A stretch of 19,968 nucleotides of DNA, taken from the NCBI GenBank assembly GCA_937873535.1, contig CALMYA010000006.1, positions 1 through 19,968 on the forward strand. Reading direction: 5' to 3'. Under the pieces are notes generated by a model that worked only from the letters and a program-made list of their open reading frames with translations, was not told the origin of the DNA and did not search any database. Below, one piece after another: positions 1 to 5,591 of this stretch. The position numbers and the translations under genes were made by a program. How positions within the stretch are numbered: the first letter of the stretch is position 1; every line of letters starts with the position of its first letter. The DNA is from an uncultured bacterium (lineage in GTDB: Bacteria > Patescibacteriota > Minisyncoccia > Phycocordibacterales > CAIZLB01).

Positions 1-1
1 A

Positions 2-268
2 GACAAAAATCACAAACAGCAGGCAGAGGATGAAGTACCCATTATGCCGCAAAAACCGATGCCGATGAGCGAGGCTGCACTCAAGCTCGCCAAGAAACAA
101 GCGGCGGCACTGCTGCCGCGTGAGGATGTGAACTTGTGGGCGACATCAGCACTGGCAAATCCAAAGGATGATGAAATTCCAAAGGTAGTAGCGAAAACAC
201 GACCGCTCCGCCTCAAACGACGCGTAGATGATATAAACGGCAATGTGCCGCGCCGCGTCTGCGAGTAG
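2..268 (+). CDS. 3' end of an unrecognised gene (partial)
   Basis: The frame is open from the first bases of the window to a TAG at 266-268, so this is the C-terminal part of a longer protein or a short protein that starts before the window; the internal ATG at 44 need not be the start. The visible part is rich in Lys, Arg, Ala and Pro, contains a charged stretch (KTRPLRLKRRVDD) near the end and has no membrane segment. I do not recognise a family. A strong terminator hairpin follows 35 nt downstream, which supports this being a real gene end on the + strand. Confidence 0.5.
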   Translation, partial: DKNHKQQAEDEVPIMPQKPMPMSEAALKLAKKQAAALLPREDVNLWATSALANPKDDEIPKVVAKTRPLRLKRRVDDINGNVPRRVCE

Positions 269-303
269 GAGACATCTGTTGAAGTAGCTCATTTTCCGCG
301 CTC

Positions 304-368
304 AAACCCGTCACCAGTGACACAGAAAATTCGTCTGTCGTCATTGGGTAGGCGGGTTTTTTGTTTTT
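304..368 (+). terminator. Rho-independent terminator with long bulged stem
   Basis: Outer arms AAACCCG (304-310) and CGGGTTT (353-359) close an inner stem, CCAGTGAC (314-321) with GTCATTGG (340-347, one G-T pair) and ACAG (322-325) with CTGT (335-338). The loop is 9 nt. A T-rich run (357-368) follows directly. It lies downstream of the partial gene ending at 268 and points the same way. Confidence 0.8.
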
Positions 369-373
369 AAATA

Positions 374-444
374 ATTATATACACAATATTTTGCGTATAT
401 AATCAAGAGTATAAAATATCCTTATAAAATAAGCCTTATAAGGA
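374..444. repeat. Two AT-rich inverted repeats upstream of the G1 peptidase
   Basis: ATTATATAC (374-382) and GTATATAAT (395-403) form 9-bp arms around 12 nt. TCCTTATAA (419-427) and TTATAAGGA (436-444) form 9-bp arms around 8 nt, and the second arm lies in the perfect palindrome CCTTATAAGG (434-443). CCTTATAA therefore occurs twice in direct orientation 14 nt apart, which looks like an operator arrangement. They lie in the 267-bp gene-free stretch between 268 and 536; apart from the terminator and promoter listed separately I see nothing else there. Confidence 0.45.
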
Positions 445-497
445 ATCAAAATACACTTGTTCCAAAATACTTTTACTACTAGCCATATTTTTAATGA

Positions 498-525
498 TTG
501 CATTAAAATGACGGCCTGATAGAAT
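498..525 (+). promoter_or_regulatory. Extended -10 promoter of the G1 peptidase gene
   Basis: TTGCAT (498-503), 16-nt spacer, then TAGAAT (520-525) preceded by TG one base upstream (517-518), i.e. an extended -10. The GTG start at 536 lies 10 nt after the -10, so the mRNA would have almost no leader; no Shine-Dalgarno sequence is visible. Confidence 0.55.
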
Positions 526-535
526 TGCTCGGCAA

Positions 536-1471
536 GTGAAGAAAATCAGTTCCGCATTCAAAAATACCTGTTCGTGTGCCTGCATACTCTGCGTAATGTT
601 CGGAACGTTATTCTTTTTCTCTCCTGTTATTTTCCCAGGCGCTTCAAATATCGCCGATGCAGCCTCTGTAACCCCGCTCAGTTCTTACAGCTCTCTTACC
701 GCCGCAATATTAAATAGCAAAGCCTCTGCTTCAAGTGTCTCAAACGTATCAAGCGTCAGTTCCTCGAATGTGTCGCGTAACTGGGCAGGGTATACGGCTA
801 CGGCAAGTGGTGTGTATTCCGGCATAGGTTCAAGCTGGGTAGTGCCACAGGCGAAAAGTAATGTATATTCGGCCGATTCAACATGGGTCGGTATCGGCGG
901 TATGGGTAAGCCCGATTTAATACAGGTCGGCACGCATGCGGTTGCGGACGGTGCAACGGTAAATGCAGTAAACGCAACAAACTCAGGAGTTAATTTTACA
1001 TATAAGGCATGGTACGAAATTCTTCCGAGCGTGCCGGTTACAATTCCTGTAGCAATAAAACCCGGCGATGCCATAACGGTTTCAATAACCATGCAGACGC
1101 CGAATACCTGGCTCATATCATTTCAAAATATAACTACAAATAAAAATTATCAGACTTCCGTATATTATGCTTCTTCGATGTCATCAGCCGAATGGATTCA
1201 AGAAGCGCCGCTTAGTTCAGGTACGAACAGTGTGGTGCCGCTCGATGATTTCGGCTCAGTAGCTTTTAATAATGCATGGGCAATTAAAGATGGTGTTAAG
1301 GTGAATATTCAGCAGCTCGGAGCTCGGGCCATAAACATGCTGAGTTATGCTAACCAGGTGCTCGCTGCTACATCGGCGCTCGGTGACGGCGGCTCAAGTT
1401 TCAGCGTGGTGCGCACGAGTGCAAACGCATCACCAGTTTTTGCTTTTGGTAAAGTAAATAAAAAGAAATAA
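536..1471 (+). CDS. Exported peptidase of family G1 (eqolisin-type glutamic endopeptidase)
   Basis: Predicted extracellular glutamic protease, a family that usually works at acidic pH with a Gln/Glu dyad. Residues 1-43 form a Sec signal (KK, then a hydrophobic core about 15-34, Ala-rich cleavage region near ADAA). A Ser/Val-rich linker (about 44-80) precedes the catalytic domain, which has the G1 landmarks in order: NWAGY (82-86), SSWVVPQ (99-105), WVGIGG (117-122), LIQVG with the candidate catalytic Gln130, a WYE segment (159-161), PGDAI, and AEWIQEAP (218-225), which holds the candidate catalytic Glu (219 or 223). The 311-aa length suits a bacterial member. The start is GTG 536, placed by the signal peptide and the -10 element just upstream. 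The gene ends in a perfect hairpin beginning at the stop codon. A likely role is nutrient acquisition or attack on surface proteins of other cells; that part is inference. Confidence 0.85.
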   Translation: MKKISSAFKNTCSCACILCVMFGTLFFFSPVIFPGASNIADAASVTPLSSYSSLTAAILNSKASASSVSNVSSVSSSNVSRNWAGYTATASGVYSGIGSSWVVPQAKSNVYSADSTWVGIGGMGKPDLIQVGTHAVADGATVNAVNATNSGVNFTYKAWYEILPSVPVTIPVAIKPGDAITVSITMQTPNTWLISFQNITTNKNYQTSVYYASSMSSAEWIQEAPLSSGTNSVVPLDDFGSVAFNNAWAIKDGVKVNIQQLGARAINMLSYANQVLAATSALGDGGSSFSVVRTSANASPVFAFGKVNKKK

Positions 1472-1509
1472 TATAAAATACCTGCAATTCCTTGCAGGTA
1501 TTTTATATT
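1470..1509. terminator. Bidirectional terminator, perfect 17-bp hairpin
   Basis: Arms at 1470-1486 and 1493-1509 pair perfectly (GC-rich inner part TACCTGCA / TGCAGGTA) around the 6-nt loop ATTCCT. The outer part is A-rich on the left and T-rich on the right, so it can terminate both the G1 peptidase (whose TAA overlaps the left arm) and the convergent gene 1548-1898. It resembles the two 77-bp hairpins at 8032 and 15495 but lacks their common tip. Confidence 0.85.
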
Positions 1510-1547
1510 GCTTTAGAAGCTCTTGTGTTTAGGTTTCTATGCATAGA

Positions 1548-1898
1548 CTAGTGTGCAATGAGCATCACACCGCTTGTGTCTGCAAGATTGCTAACTGTCA
1601 AAGCCTGAGCTGGGTTGCTTGCGACTACCGTTGAAACGTTTCCGTTTACGTCAACGTAAGCGTAAGTTCCGCCTGAGATAGGAACGAAGCCGCTCATGAT
1701 GAGGGTGTCGCCTGAGACAAGCATCACACCGCTAGTGTCTGCAAGGTTGCTGACAATAAGAGCTTCTGCCGCACTGTTTGCAGTTACCGTAGTGACTGCA
1801 CCGTTGGCAGCAACATATGCATAGGTTGAAGCAAATGTAGCTACCGGAGCAACAGCAAAGGCTGCCATTGCCATGAGGACAATAAGTGTATTTTTCAT
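1548..1898 (-). CDS. Small exported protein with two tandem repeats
   Basis: A 116-aa protein with a clear N-terminal signal (MKNTLIVLMAMAAFAVAPVA, then TFAS) followed by two copies of a unit of about 36 residues. Each unit starts TYAYV..NG.V.TV and ends VSNLADTSGVML; a short linker (about residues 61-77) separates them. There is no Cys and no membrane anchor beyond the signal, so the mature product is probably released or held in the envelope. I have the impression of similar short exported proteins with a YAYV...SGVML pattern in Parcubacteria, but cannot confirm it here, and I know no function. It converges on the G1 peptidase gene and shares its terminator. No Shine-Dalgarno sequence is visible before ATG 1898. 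Confidence 0.75.
   Translation of the reverse strand: MKNTLIVLMAMAAFAVAPVATFASTYAYVAANGAVTTVTANSAAEALIVSNLADTSGVMLVSGDTLIMSGFVPISGGTYAYVDVNGNVSTVVASNPAQALTVSNLADTSGVMLIAH
1561..1752 (-). repeat. Direct repeat units inside the small exported protein gene
   Basis: 1561-1593 and 1720-1752 match at about 30 of 33 bases (both begin AGCATCACACCGCT on the + strand) and encode the shared ADTSGVML-type end of the two protein repeats. The near-identity at DNA level points to a fairly recent internal duplication or to gene conversion between the two units. Confidence 0.7.
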
Positions 1899-2002
1899 AT
1901 TATTTTTGGTTATGTACCGATTCTTATAATGTAGAGCGACCTTTGTGCACTATATAAGACGCCTGAGCGGGGAAGTGGTGACAGGGGTCATTTTAGAGCA
2001 TA

Positions 2003-2030
2003 TTGACGCCCATTTCCATCCTGTTACACT
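2003..2030 (+). promoter_or_regulatory. Promoter of the SEC-C mini-protein / FolC run
   Basis: TTGACG (2003-2008), 16-nt spacer, TACACT (2025-2030) with an upstream TG (2022-2023), an extended -10. The ATG at 2037 starts 6 nt after the -10, so the predicted transcript is leaderless. Confidence 0.65.
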
Positions 2031-2036
2031 GAACGT

Positions 2037-2210
2037 ATGGAAATGGAATTAGACATGAAAGGTTTGGATAAACCATGCACATGCGGAGCCGGAAAGCTCG
2101 CAGGCAATTGCTGCAGAAAAGATGAGCCTTGCCCTTGCGGTTCTGCACAGAAGGTCAGCGCATGCTGCATGGTTGAAATTGAAGATTCAAAGAACCAGGC
2201 GGCGAAGTAA
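2037..2210 (+). CDS. Tandem SEC-C motif mini-protein (57 aa)
   Basis: A 57-residue protein made almost entirely of two SEC-C-type zinc motifs: PCTCGAGKLAGNCC (13-26) and PCPCGSAQKVSACC (31-44), followed by a short acidic and polar tail. The SEC-C motif (CxCGS...K.CC) is the Zn-binding element known from the C-terminus of SecA and from many small stand-alone proteins; in SecA it contacts SecB and the ribosome. Here both copies keep all four Cys. ATG 2037 is preferred because a good extended -10 promoter ends 6 nt before it; ATG 2043 and 2055 are alternatives. The FolC-type reading frame begins 41 nt after its stop and is probably co-transcribed. The partner of this protein cannot be deduced from sequence. 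Confidence 0.85.
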   Translation: MEMELDMKGLDKPCTCGAGKLAGNCCRKDEPCPCGSAQKVSACCMVEIEDSKNQAAK

Positions 2211-2250
2211 TATTGTAGTCGATATTGCGCGCGGCCAAGCCGGTTCCACA

Positions 2251-2349
2251 ATGAATCAAAAGTCCGATACTAAAATAATTGAGCGTTACAAACAAGCGGT
2301 AGTTTTTGTTGAAAGTTTTTCAAACACGTCGATCAAGGAAAAAATATAA
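2251..2349 (+). pseudogene. Detached N-terminal segment of the FolC-type gene, cut by TAA
   Basis: From ATG 2251 the frame encodes a helix (IIERYKQAVVFVESFSN, then TSIKEKI) that resembles the N-terminal helix of FolC-family proteins (typically Y..A..FL..L.N). It ends at TAA 2347-2349, but the same frame continues without another stop (KEYRKDLDNDLNAHSP...) straight into the FolC-type ATPase domain. One changed base (AAA to TAA) would explain the break. It may be a nonsense mutation, a sequencing or assembly error, or a readthrough site. Confidence 0.55.
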
Positions 2350-2367
2350 AAAGAGTACAGGAAAGAT

Positions 2368-3669
2368 TTGGATAACGACCTGAATGCGCATTCGCCCGGC
2401 AAAACTGACCCGGCTTTTTTTCTGGCACGAACGCGGCATTTTTTGGATATGATCGGCAGCCCTGATAATGGTTCCGGCGCTTCAGGTTTTAAGTACATTC
2501 ACATAACCGGAACAGCAGGGAAAGGAACGGTTTCAACTATGGTGCATGAAATACTAAGCGCCGATGGGCGTGCTTCCAACAAGAAAGCCGGGCTTTTTAC
2601 TTCGCCGTATGTGACAGCTAGCATAGAAAAAATAAAGGTCGGTGACAAATATATTTCACCGAAAGAGTTTACGGAAATTGTAGAATCTTTAAAGCCGACC
2701 ATTAGAAAGGCTGCTATACAAAGCCCGTATGGCGCACCTTCGGCATTTGAACTGTCTCTGGCTATCGCCCTGGTATATTTTAAAAAGCAGAAATGCGAAT
2801 GGGTGGTGCTCGAGGTTGGCCTTGGCGGCCGCTACGATGCCACTAATATTATTGAAAACCCTAAGGTTACGGCCATTACAACAATAGACCATGACCACAC
2901 CGAAATACTGGGCAAAACCCTGCGAAAAATTGCATACGATAAGGCCGGTATTATAAAGAAGGGAAGTGAGTTTTTTACTTCAGAACAGCGGCCCGAGTTG
3001 CTCGCATTGTTCAAGAAAATCTGTAAAGAGGAAGGAGCGACGTATCATCACATAGGGAAGCAATCAGATTATCAGCAATACAATAAGATGCTCGCAAGAA
3101 GTATCGTCGGGGCATTCGGTGTACCTAAAAAAGCAATTGCCACAGGTATCAAAAACACCCGGCTGCCATGCCGCTTTGAAATTATAGATACGAAACCTCT
3201 TATTATTCTCGACGGCGCACATAACCGGGCGAAAATTTCGAGTACTATTGGCAATATACAGAAGCTGCGCGTTCACGCTCGCGGTAAAACCAATTCCAAA
3301 AAAGGCTTCAAAAAACTTATTGTCATTGTCGCCATTTCAGATACCAAAAAAGACAACCGAGCCATTCTTGCGCCGCTCGCGGCCGTTGCCGATTACATTA
3401 TCGTCACGTCGCTTTCGGGTAAAGATAGAAAATCGGTTCATCCCGCGGCGCTCATTCCATATATAAAAGCGGCTTTGCGTAAAAATAAAAAAGTGGGCAC
3501 TCCTATTGAAATAATAATGGACCCGCACAAGGCGCTCGCTGAAGCGAGGAAGCTGGCTGGTAAAACAGACTGCATCCTGGCCACCGGCTCATTTTTTCTG
3601 GCAGGGGAGCTGCGCAAGAACTGGTTTTCGGAAGAATGGGTTTTGAAGAATAGGCGCAGTTTTAAATGA
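2368..3669 (+). CDS. folC: FolC-type Mur ligase (folylpolyglutamate / dihydrofolate synthase family)
   Basis: ATP-dependent ligase of the Mur superfamily; FolC adds Glu to folates in the cytoplasm. Visible motifs (numbered from TTG 2368): P-loop GTAGKGT (48-54), FTSPYVT followed by SIEKIKVG (77-92), EVGLGGRYDATN (149-160), DHDHTEILG (174-182), KAGIIKKG (192-199) and the Mur C-terminal signature LDGAHN (281-286). From the TTG it has 433 aa, normal for the family, but it lacks the usual first helix, which lies in frame upstream behind a TAA at 2347. TTG 2368 would thus be a rescue start, or the true protein starts at 2251 and the stop is an error. The true substrate in a reduced genome is uncertain. 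It ends in TGA at 3667-3669. Probably transcribed with the SEC-C gene. Confidence 0.8.
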   Translation: MDNDLNAHSPGKTDPAFFLARTRHFLDMIGSPDNGSGASGFKYIHITGTAGKGTVSTMVHEILSADGRASNKKAGLFTSPYVTASIEKIKVGDKYISPKEFTEIVESLKPTIRKAAIQSPYGAPSAFELSLAIALVYFKKQKCEWVVLEVGLGGRYDATNIIENPKVTAITTIDHDHTEILGKTLRKIAYDKAGIIKKGSEFFTSEQRPELLALFKKICKEEGATYHHIGKQSDYQQYNKMLARSIVGAFGVPKKAIATGIKNTRLPCRFEIIDTKPLIILDGAHNRAKISSTIGNIQKLRVHARGKTNSKKGFKKLIVIVAISDTKKDNRAILAPLAAVADYIIVTSLSGKDRKSVHPAALIPYIKAALRKNKKVGTPIEIIMDPHKALAEARKLAGKTDCILATGSFFLAGELRKNWFSEEWVLKNRRSFK

Positions 3670-3684
3670 AGCAATAAGTAAGAA

Positions 3685-3720
3685 ATAAAAAAGCGGCACC
3701 CGGGAACTTCCAGGTGCCGC
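3685..3720 (-). terminator. Rho-independent terminator of the Cys-cluster gene
   Basis: GCGGCACC (3693-3700) pairs with GGTGCCGC (3713-3720) around 12 nt. On the - strand the hairpin is followed by TTTTTT and more T-rich sequence (3692 down to 3685), so it terminates the leftward gene ending at 3778. On the + strand there is no T-run after it, so it is not an obvious terminator for FolC. Confidence 0.85.
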
Positions 3721-3777
3721 CGATGGGGCATGTTCAAAGAACTGCTAACTGTTAACTGCAACTACTGACCACTGCGG

Positions 3778-4527
3778 CTACGCGGGTGTATGAGCTGATA
3801 TCTTCAAGACGAGCCGTTCCGTCATGGAAAGCTCGCGGCCGAGACCGAGTAGGTCATGCAAATTCATTTTCACCGACGCCCCCATGCCCTGAGGAAGTCC
3901 GAAGTGAAGAAGAAAGCACTGGCCCAGGAGATGCCGAAGAAACGACTCTGTCTCTTCAAGCAGAATTTCCGTGCTGTCGCCCATGGCCGCGCTGACGATG
4001 CACGTCGGCATCGCCGCCATTGAGCATGAACAGCCGCATCCATGGCCGAGCACCCGACCGGTCGCTTTATTGATCTCAGTTTGGACATCCAAATAGAGAC
4101 GGCTGCAAAGAGGCATGGCATGAAGCCCTGCGTCTGCTGTTTGCCATTTCATCTGCCCTGGCAGCAGATGCTCGAGGTCTGGAATTCGTTCCTCTTTGGT
4201 TGGGTCGTGACGAATTGCCATGAACGCCAGCGTATCGTAGAACTGGCGCGGCAGCCTGTCGCCGAAACGGTTATGAATGGCCGCCAGAGCTTCAAGGTAC
4301 TGCCGTTTCAGCCCTGAGAATTCGTCTTCGTGCATTGGCAGGAATTCTTCTGCACGGAAGGCTTTTGCCGTCAGATAGCCGCCGGCATATATTTCCGTGA
4401 TTTCTTTTCCGAGGCTGCAGTAGCCTTTGCTGTGCATGAATTCCATGAAGCCCTGCAAGCTTGCGAGGATGTCGGGGTAGAATCCCAACTGTTGAAGCGC
4501 TGCGAATGATGGTGTGGTGTGTGACAT
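3778..4527 (-). CDS. Unrecognised cytosolic protein with a Cys cluster
   Basis: A 249-aa protein with no signal peptide and no clear membrane segment. I do not recognise the family. Its most striking part is GHGCGCSCS with a further Cys eight residues on (Cys164, 166, 168, 176, with His162), a possible metal or Fe-S site. The first half is helical and rich in Phe, His and Met. The gene differs from its neighbours: it appears GC-richer (sampled lines 50-60 percent GC) and it has the only strong Shine-Dalgarno sequence in the window (AAGGAG, 4 nt before ATG 4527). It also has its own -35/-10 and its own terminator, so it behaves as a self-contained cassette. It lies 137 nt downstream of, and parallel to, the CooC-like gene. 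Acquisition by transfer is possible but not proven. Confidence 0.65.
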   Translation of the reverse strand: MSHTTPSFAALQQLGFYPDILASLQGFMEFMHSKGYCSLGKEITEIYAGGYLTAKAFRAEEFLPMHEDEFSGLKRQYLEALAAIHNRFGDRLPRQFYDTLAFMAIRHDPTKEERIPDLEHLLPGQMKWQTADAGLHAMPLCSRLYLDVQTEINKATGRVLGHGCGCSCSMAAMPTCIVSAAMGDSTEILLEETESFLRHLLGQCFLLHFGLPQGMGASVKMNLHDLLGLGRELSMTERLVLKISAHTPA

Positions 4528-4531
4528 ATTT

Positions 4532-4584
4532 CTCCTTCTTGTGTGGTGTTTTTGTACTATATTTTTTCATCTTAAAACCGTAAA
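4532..4584 (-). promoter_or_regulatory. Promoter and Shine-Dalgarno of the Cys-cluster gene
   Basis: On the - strand: TTTACG (4579-4584), 17-nt spacer, TATAGT (4556-4561), a leader of about 20 nt, then AAGGAG (4532-4537) four bases before ATG 4527. Unlike most promoters in this window it leaves room for a ribosome binding site. Confidence 0.55.
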
Positions 4585-4620
4585 AGATGAAGATGTGAAT
4601 GTGCGTTGATTCCGGTTTTA
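4572..4620. repeat. 9-bp inverted repeat between the CooC-like and Cys-cluster genes
   Basis: TTAAAACCG (4572-4580) and CGGTTTTAA (4612-4620) are perfect inverted copies separated by 31 nt; the left copy overlaps the -35 of the downstream gene. It could be an operator or a weak stem at the 3' end of the CooC-like transcript. There is no T-run to make it a convincing terminator. Confidence 0.35.
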
Positions 4621-4664
4621 ATTCAAATTACGTATTTACATAACCTGACTTTAAAACAGCAATC

Positions 4665-5507
4665 TTATGACAGCTCGTGTTCCTCGGCATATTCTTTGCC
4701 GGCCCTGAATTTTTGGATGCTACGTCTCTTGCGGGCAGTAGGGTCTTTTGCTTCTAACGCGCCCGCATGCGCTGCAAGTTTTCGAAGTTCTTCTCTGCTC
4801 AGCAGCCCGTCATCGAAAGAAAAAGATGCAATAGGAGCCTTTTTCAATTGCGAGAGAGCAAGGTTTTTTGATTCTTCGCTCGTTATCTTGTTCAGGACAA
4901 ATTCATAAGGAGCATCATAAAAATTCAGTGTTTCTGCTATTTGGTGCGCGGCTTTAATAGAATGAGGCGTCGGTTCAACAACGATATAGCTAATTGTGAA
5001 TCCTGTCGGAACGCCGGTACCCGCGGCATCGTTGCTGGCTTTCTCATCCACTATTACTGCCTCGTTATTTTTCAATTCAAGGAAGGGCAAATATACCTTG
5101 AGCGACGTAGAAAGCGAATGGCTGCATTTATTTCCGCTTAGCACGGTGTGGGTATGCGGGCCTGATGCCATCAAGTACAAATCTTTTCCTATTTCCTTCG
5201 CGTATTTTTCCGTAAAAGGGTCTAATGGGTTAAACCAGAATCTGGGAGAAATATTTTTGTAAAAAATGTCCTTGTAAGAATCATTTTTGCCGATTCCTGC
5301 ATATTCATTCATGTCTCCGAGGCTTTCGCCAAGATAGGGAAGGGGGCTGCCGTCGATATCTTCACCAGACAGATTCCAGACAAGGTCCATGTTGTGGTCG
5401 GCGTCAATTGCCAGCACCCGTTTTCCTTCAGCATGAAGATGCCTTGCCATGGCGGTTGCCAGTGTCGACTTTCCCGACCCTCCTTTTCCTAAAAATCCTA
5501 TAATCAT
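4665..5507 (-). CDS. CooC-like deviant Walker A (SIMIBI/MinD-type) ATPase
   Basis: A 280-aa cytosolic ATPase. The deviant Walker A, GKGGSGKST (7-15), is followed by VLAIDADHNMDLVWNL (31-46), as in CooC, the nickel-insertion ATPase of CO dehydrogenase maturation. VIVDEKASND (151-160) and VVEPTPHSIKAAHQIAE (176-192) correspond to CooC's D-x-EAG and VEPS-x-x-S segments; LNKI (205-208) is the nucleotide base region. CooC's Ni-binding CxC is not intact: the matching place reads KCSH (Cys128, His130), with His117 and His119 just before it. It is divergent from the Fur-family gene, and the shared promoter region has two Nur-like palindromes. No CODH gene is in the window, so the client is unknown; other P-loop maturation or partition ATPases of this superfamily remain possible. 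Confidence 0.8.
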   Translation of the reverse strand: MIIGFLGKGGSGKSTLATAMARHLHAEGKRVLAIDADHNMDLVWNLSGEDIDGSPLPYLGESLGDMNEYAGIGKNDSYKDIFYKNISPRFWFNPLDPFTEKYAKEIGKDLYLMASGPHTHTVLSGNKCSHSLSTSLKVYLPFLELKNNEAVIVDEKASNDAAGTGVPTGFTISYIVVEPTPHSIKAAHQIAETLNFYDAPYEFVLNKITSEESKNLALSQLKKAPIASFSFDDGLLSREELRKLAAHAGALEAKDPTARKRRSIQKFRAGKEYAEEHELS

Positions 5508-5512
5508 TTAAA

Positions 5513-5527
5513 TGCAAACTAATTGCA
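5513..5527. promoter_or_regulatory. Nur/Fur-like operator copy 1 (CooC side)
   Basis: Perfect palindrome TGCAA-actaa-TTGCA. It covers the predicted transcription start of the CooC-like gene, just after its -10 (5534-5539, - strand). The same 15-bp design occurs at 5558-5572. The spacing and half-sites match the published Nur box of Streptomyces (TTGCAA-N5-TTGCAA type). Confidence 0.6.
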
Positions 5528-5533
5528 CTTACT

Positions 5534-5562
5534 AATATAGCCCGTTCCAGGTTTAATTGCAA
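5534..5562 (-). promoter_or_regulatory. Promoter of the CooC-like gene
   Basis: On the - strand TTGCAA (5557-5562), 17-nt spacer, TATATT (5534-5539). The -35 hexamer is self-complementary and is also half of operator copy 2, so a regulator bound there should affect both divergent promoters. Predicted start near 5527, leader about 20 nt, no Shine-Dalgarno sequence. Confidence 0.55.
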
Positions 5563-5572
5563 GTAATTTGCA
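5558..5572. promoter_or_regulatory. Nur/Fur-like operator copy 2 (Fur side)
   Basis: Perfect palindrome TGCAA-gtaat-TTGCA, in longer form TTGCAA-N5-TTGCAT (5557-5573). It occupies the -35 region of the Fur-family gene and the -35 of the CooC-like gene. Together with copy 1 this is a classic autoregulated divergent layout. Confidence 0.65.
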
Positions 5573-5574
5573 TA

Positions 5575-5583
5575 TGGTATACT
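5575..5583 (+). promoter_or_regulatory. Extended -10 of the Fur-family gene
   Basis: TGgTATACT (TG 5575-5576, TATACT 5578-5583). It ends 8 nt before ATG 5592, giving a leaderless mRNA and ruling out the in-frame upstream starts at 5568 (TTG) and 5574 (ATG), which lie in or before the promoter. Confidence 0.65.
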
Positions 5584-5591
5584 ATGGCTCT

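Noticed and set aside
685..1116. Long antisense open frame under the G1 peptidase, and similar frames opposite RNase J, FolC, YibE/F and the solute-binding protein
   Set aside because: They lie entirely opposite well-supported genes, have no promoter-like -10 at their starts and encode no recognisable domain.
1995..2010. AGAGCATAT, matching the first 9 nt of the hairpin tip, just before the SEC-C gene promoter
   Set aside because: The match stops after 9 nt, there is no inverted arm, and a 9-nt match by chance in 20 kb on both strands is not unlikely.
2347..2349. Recoded stop as an explanation for the split FolC-type gene
   Set aside because: The known CPR recoding is TGA to Gly; this stop is TAA, and TGA acts as a normal stop for the AI-2E-type gene (12190-12192) and FolC itself.
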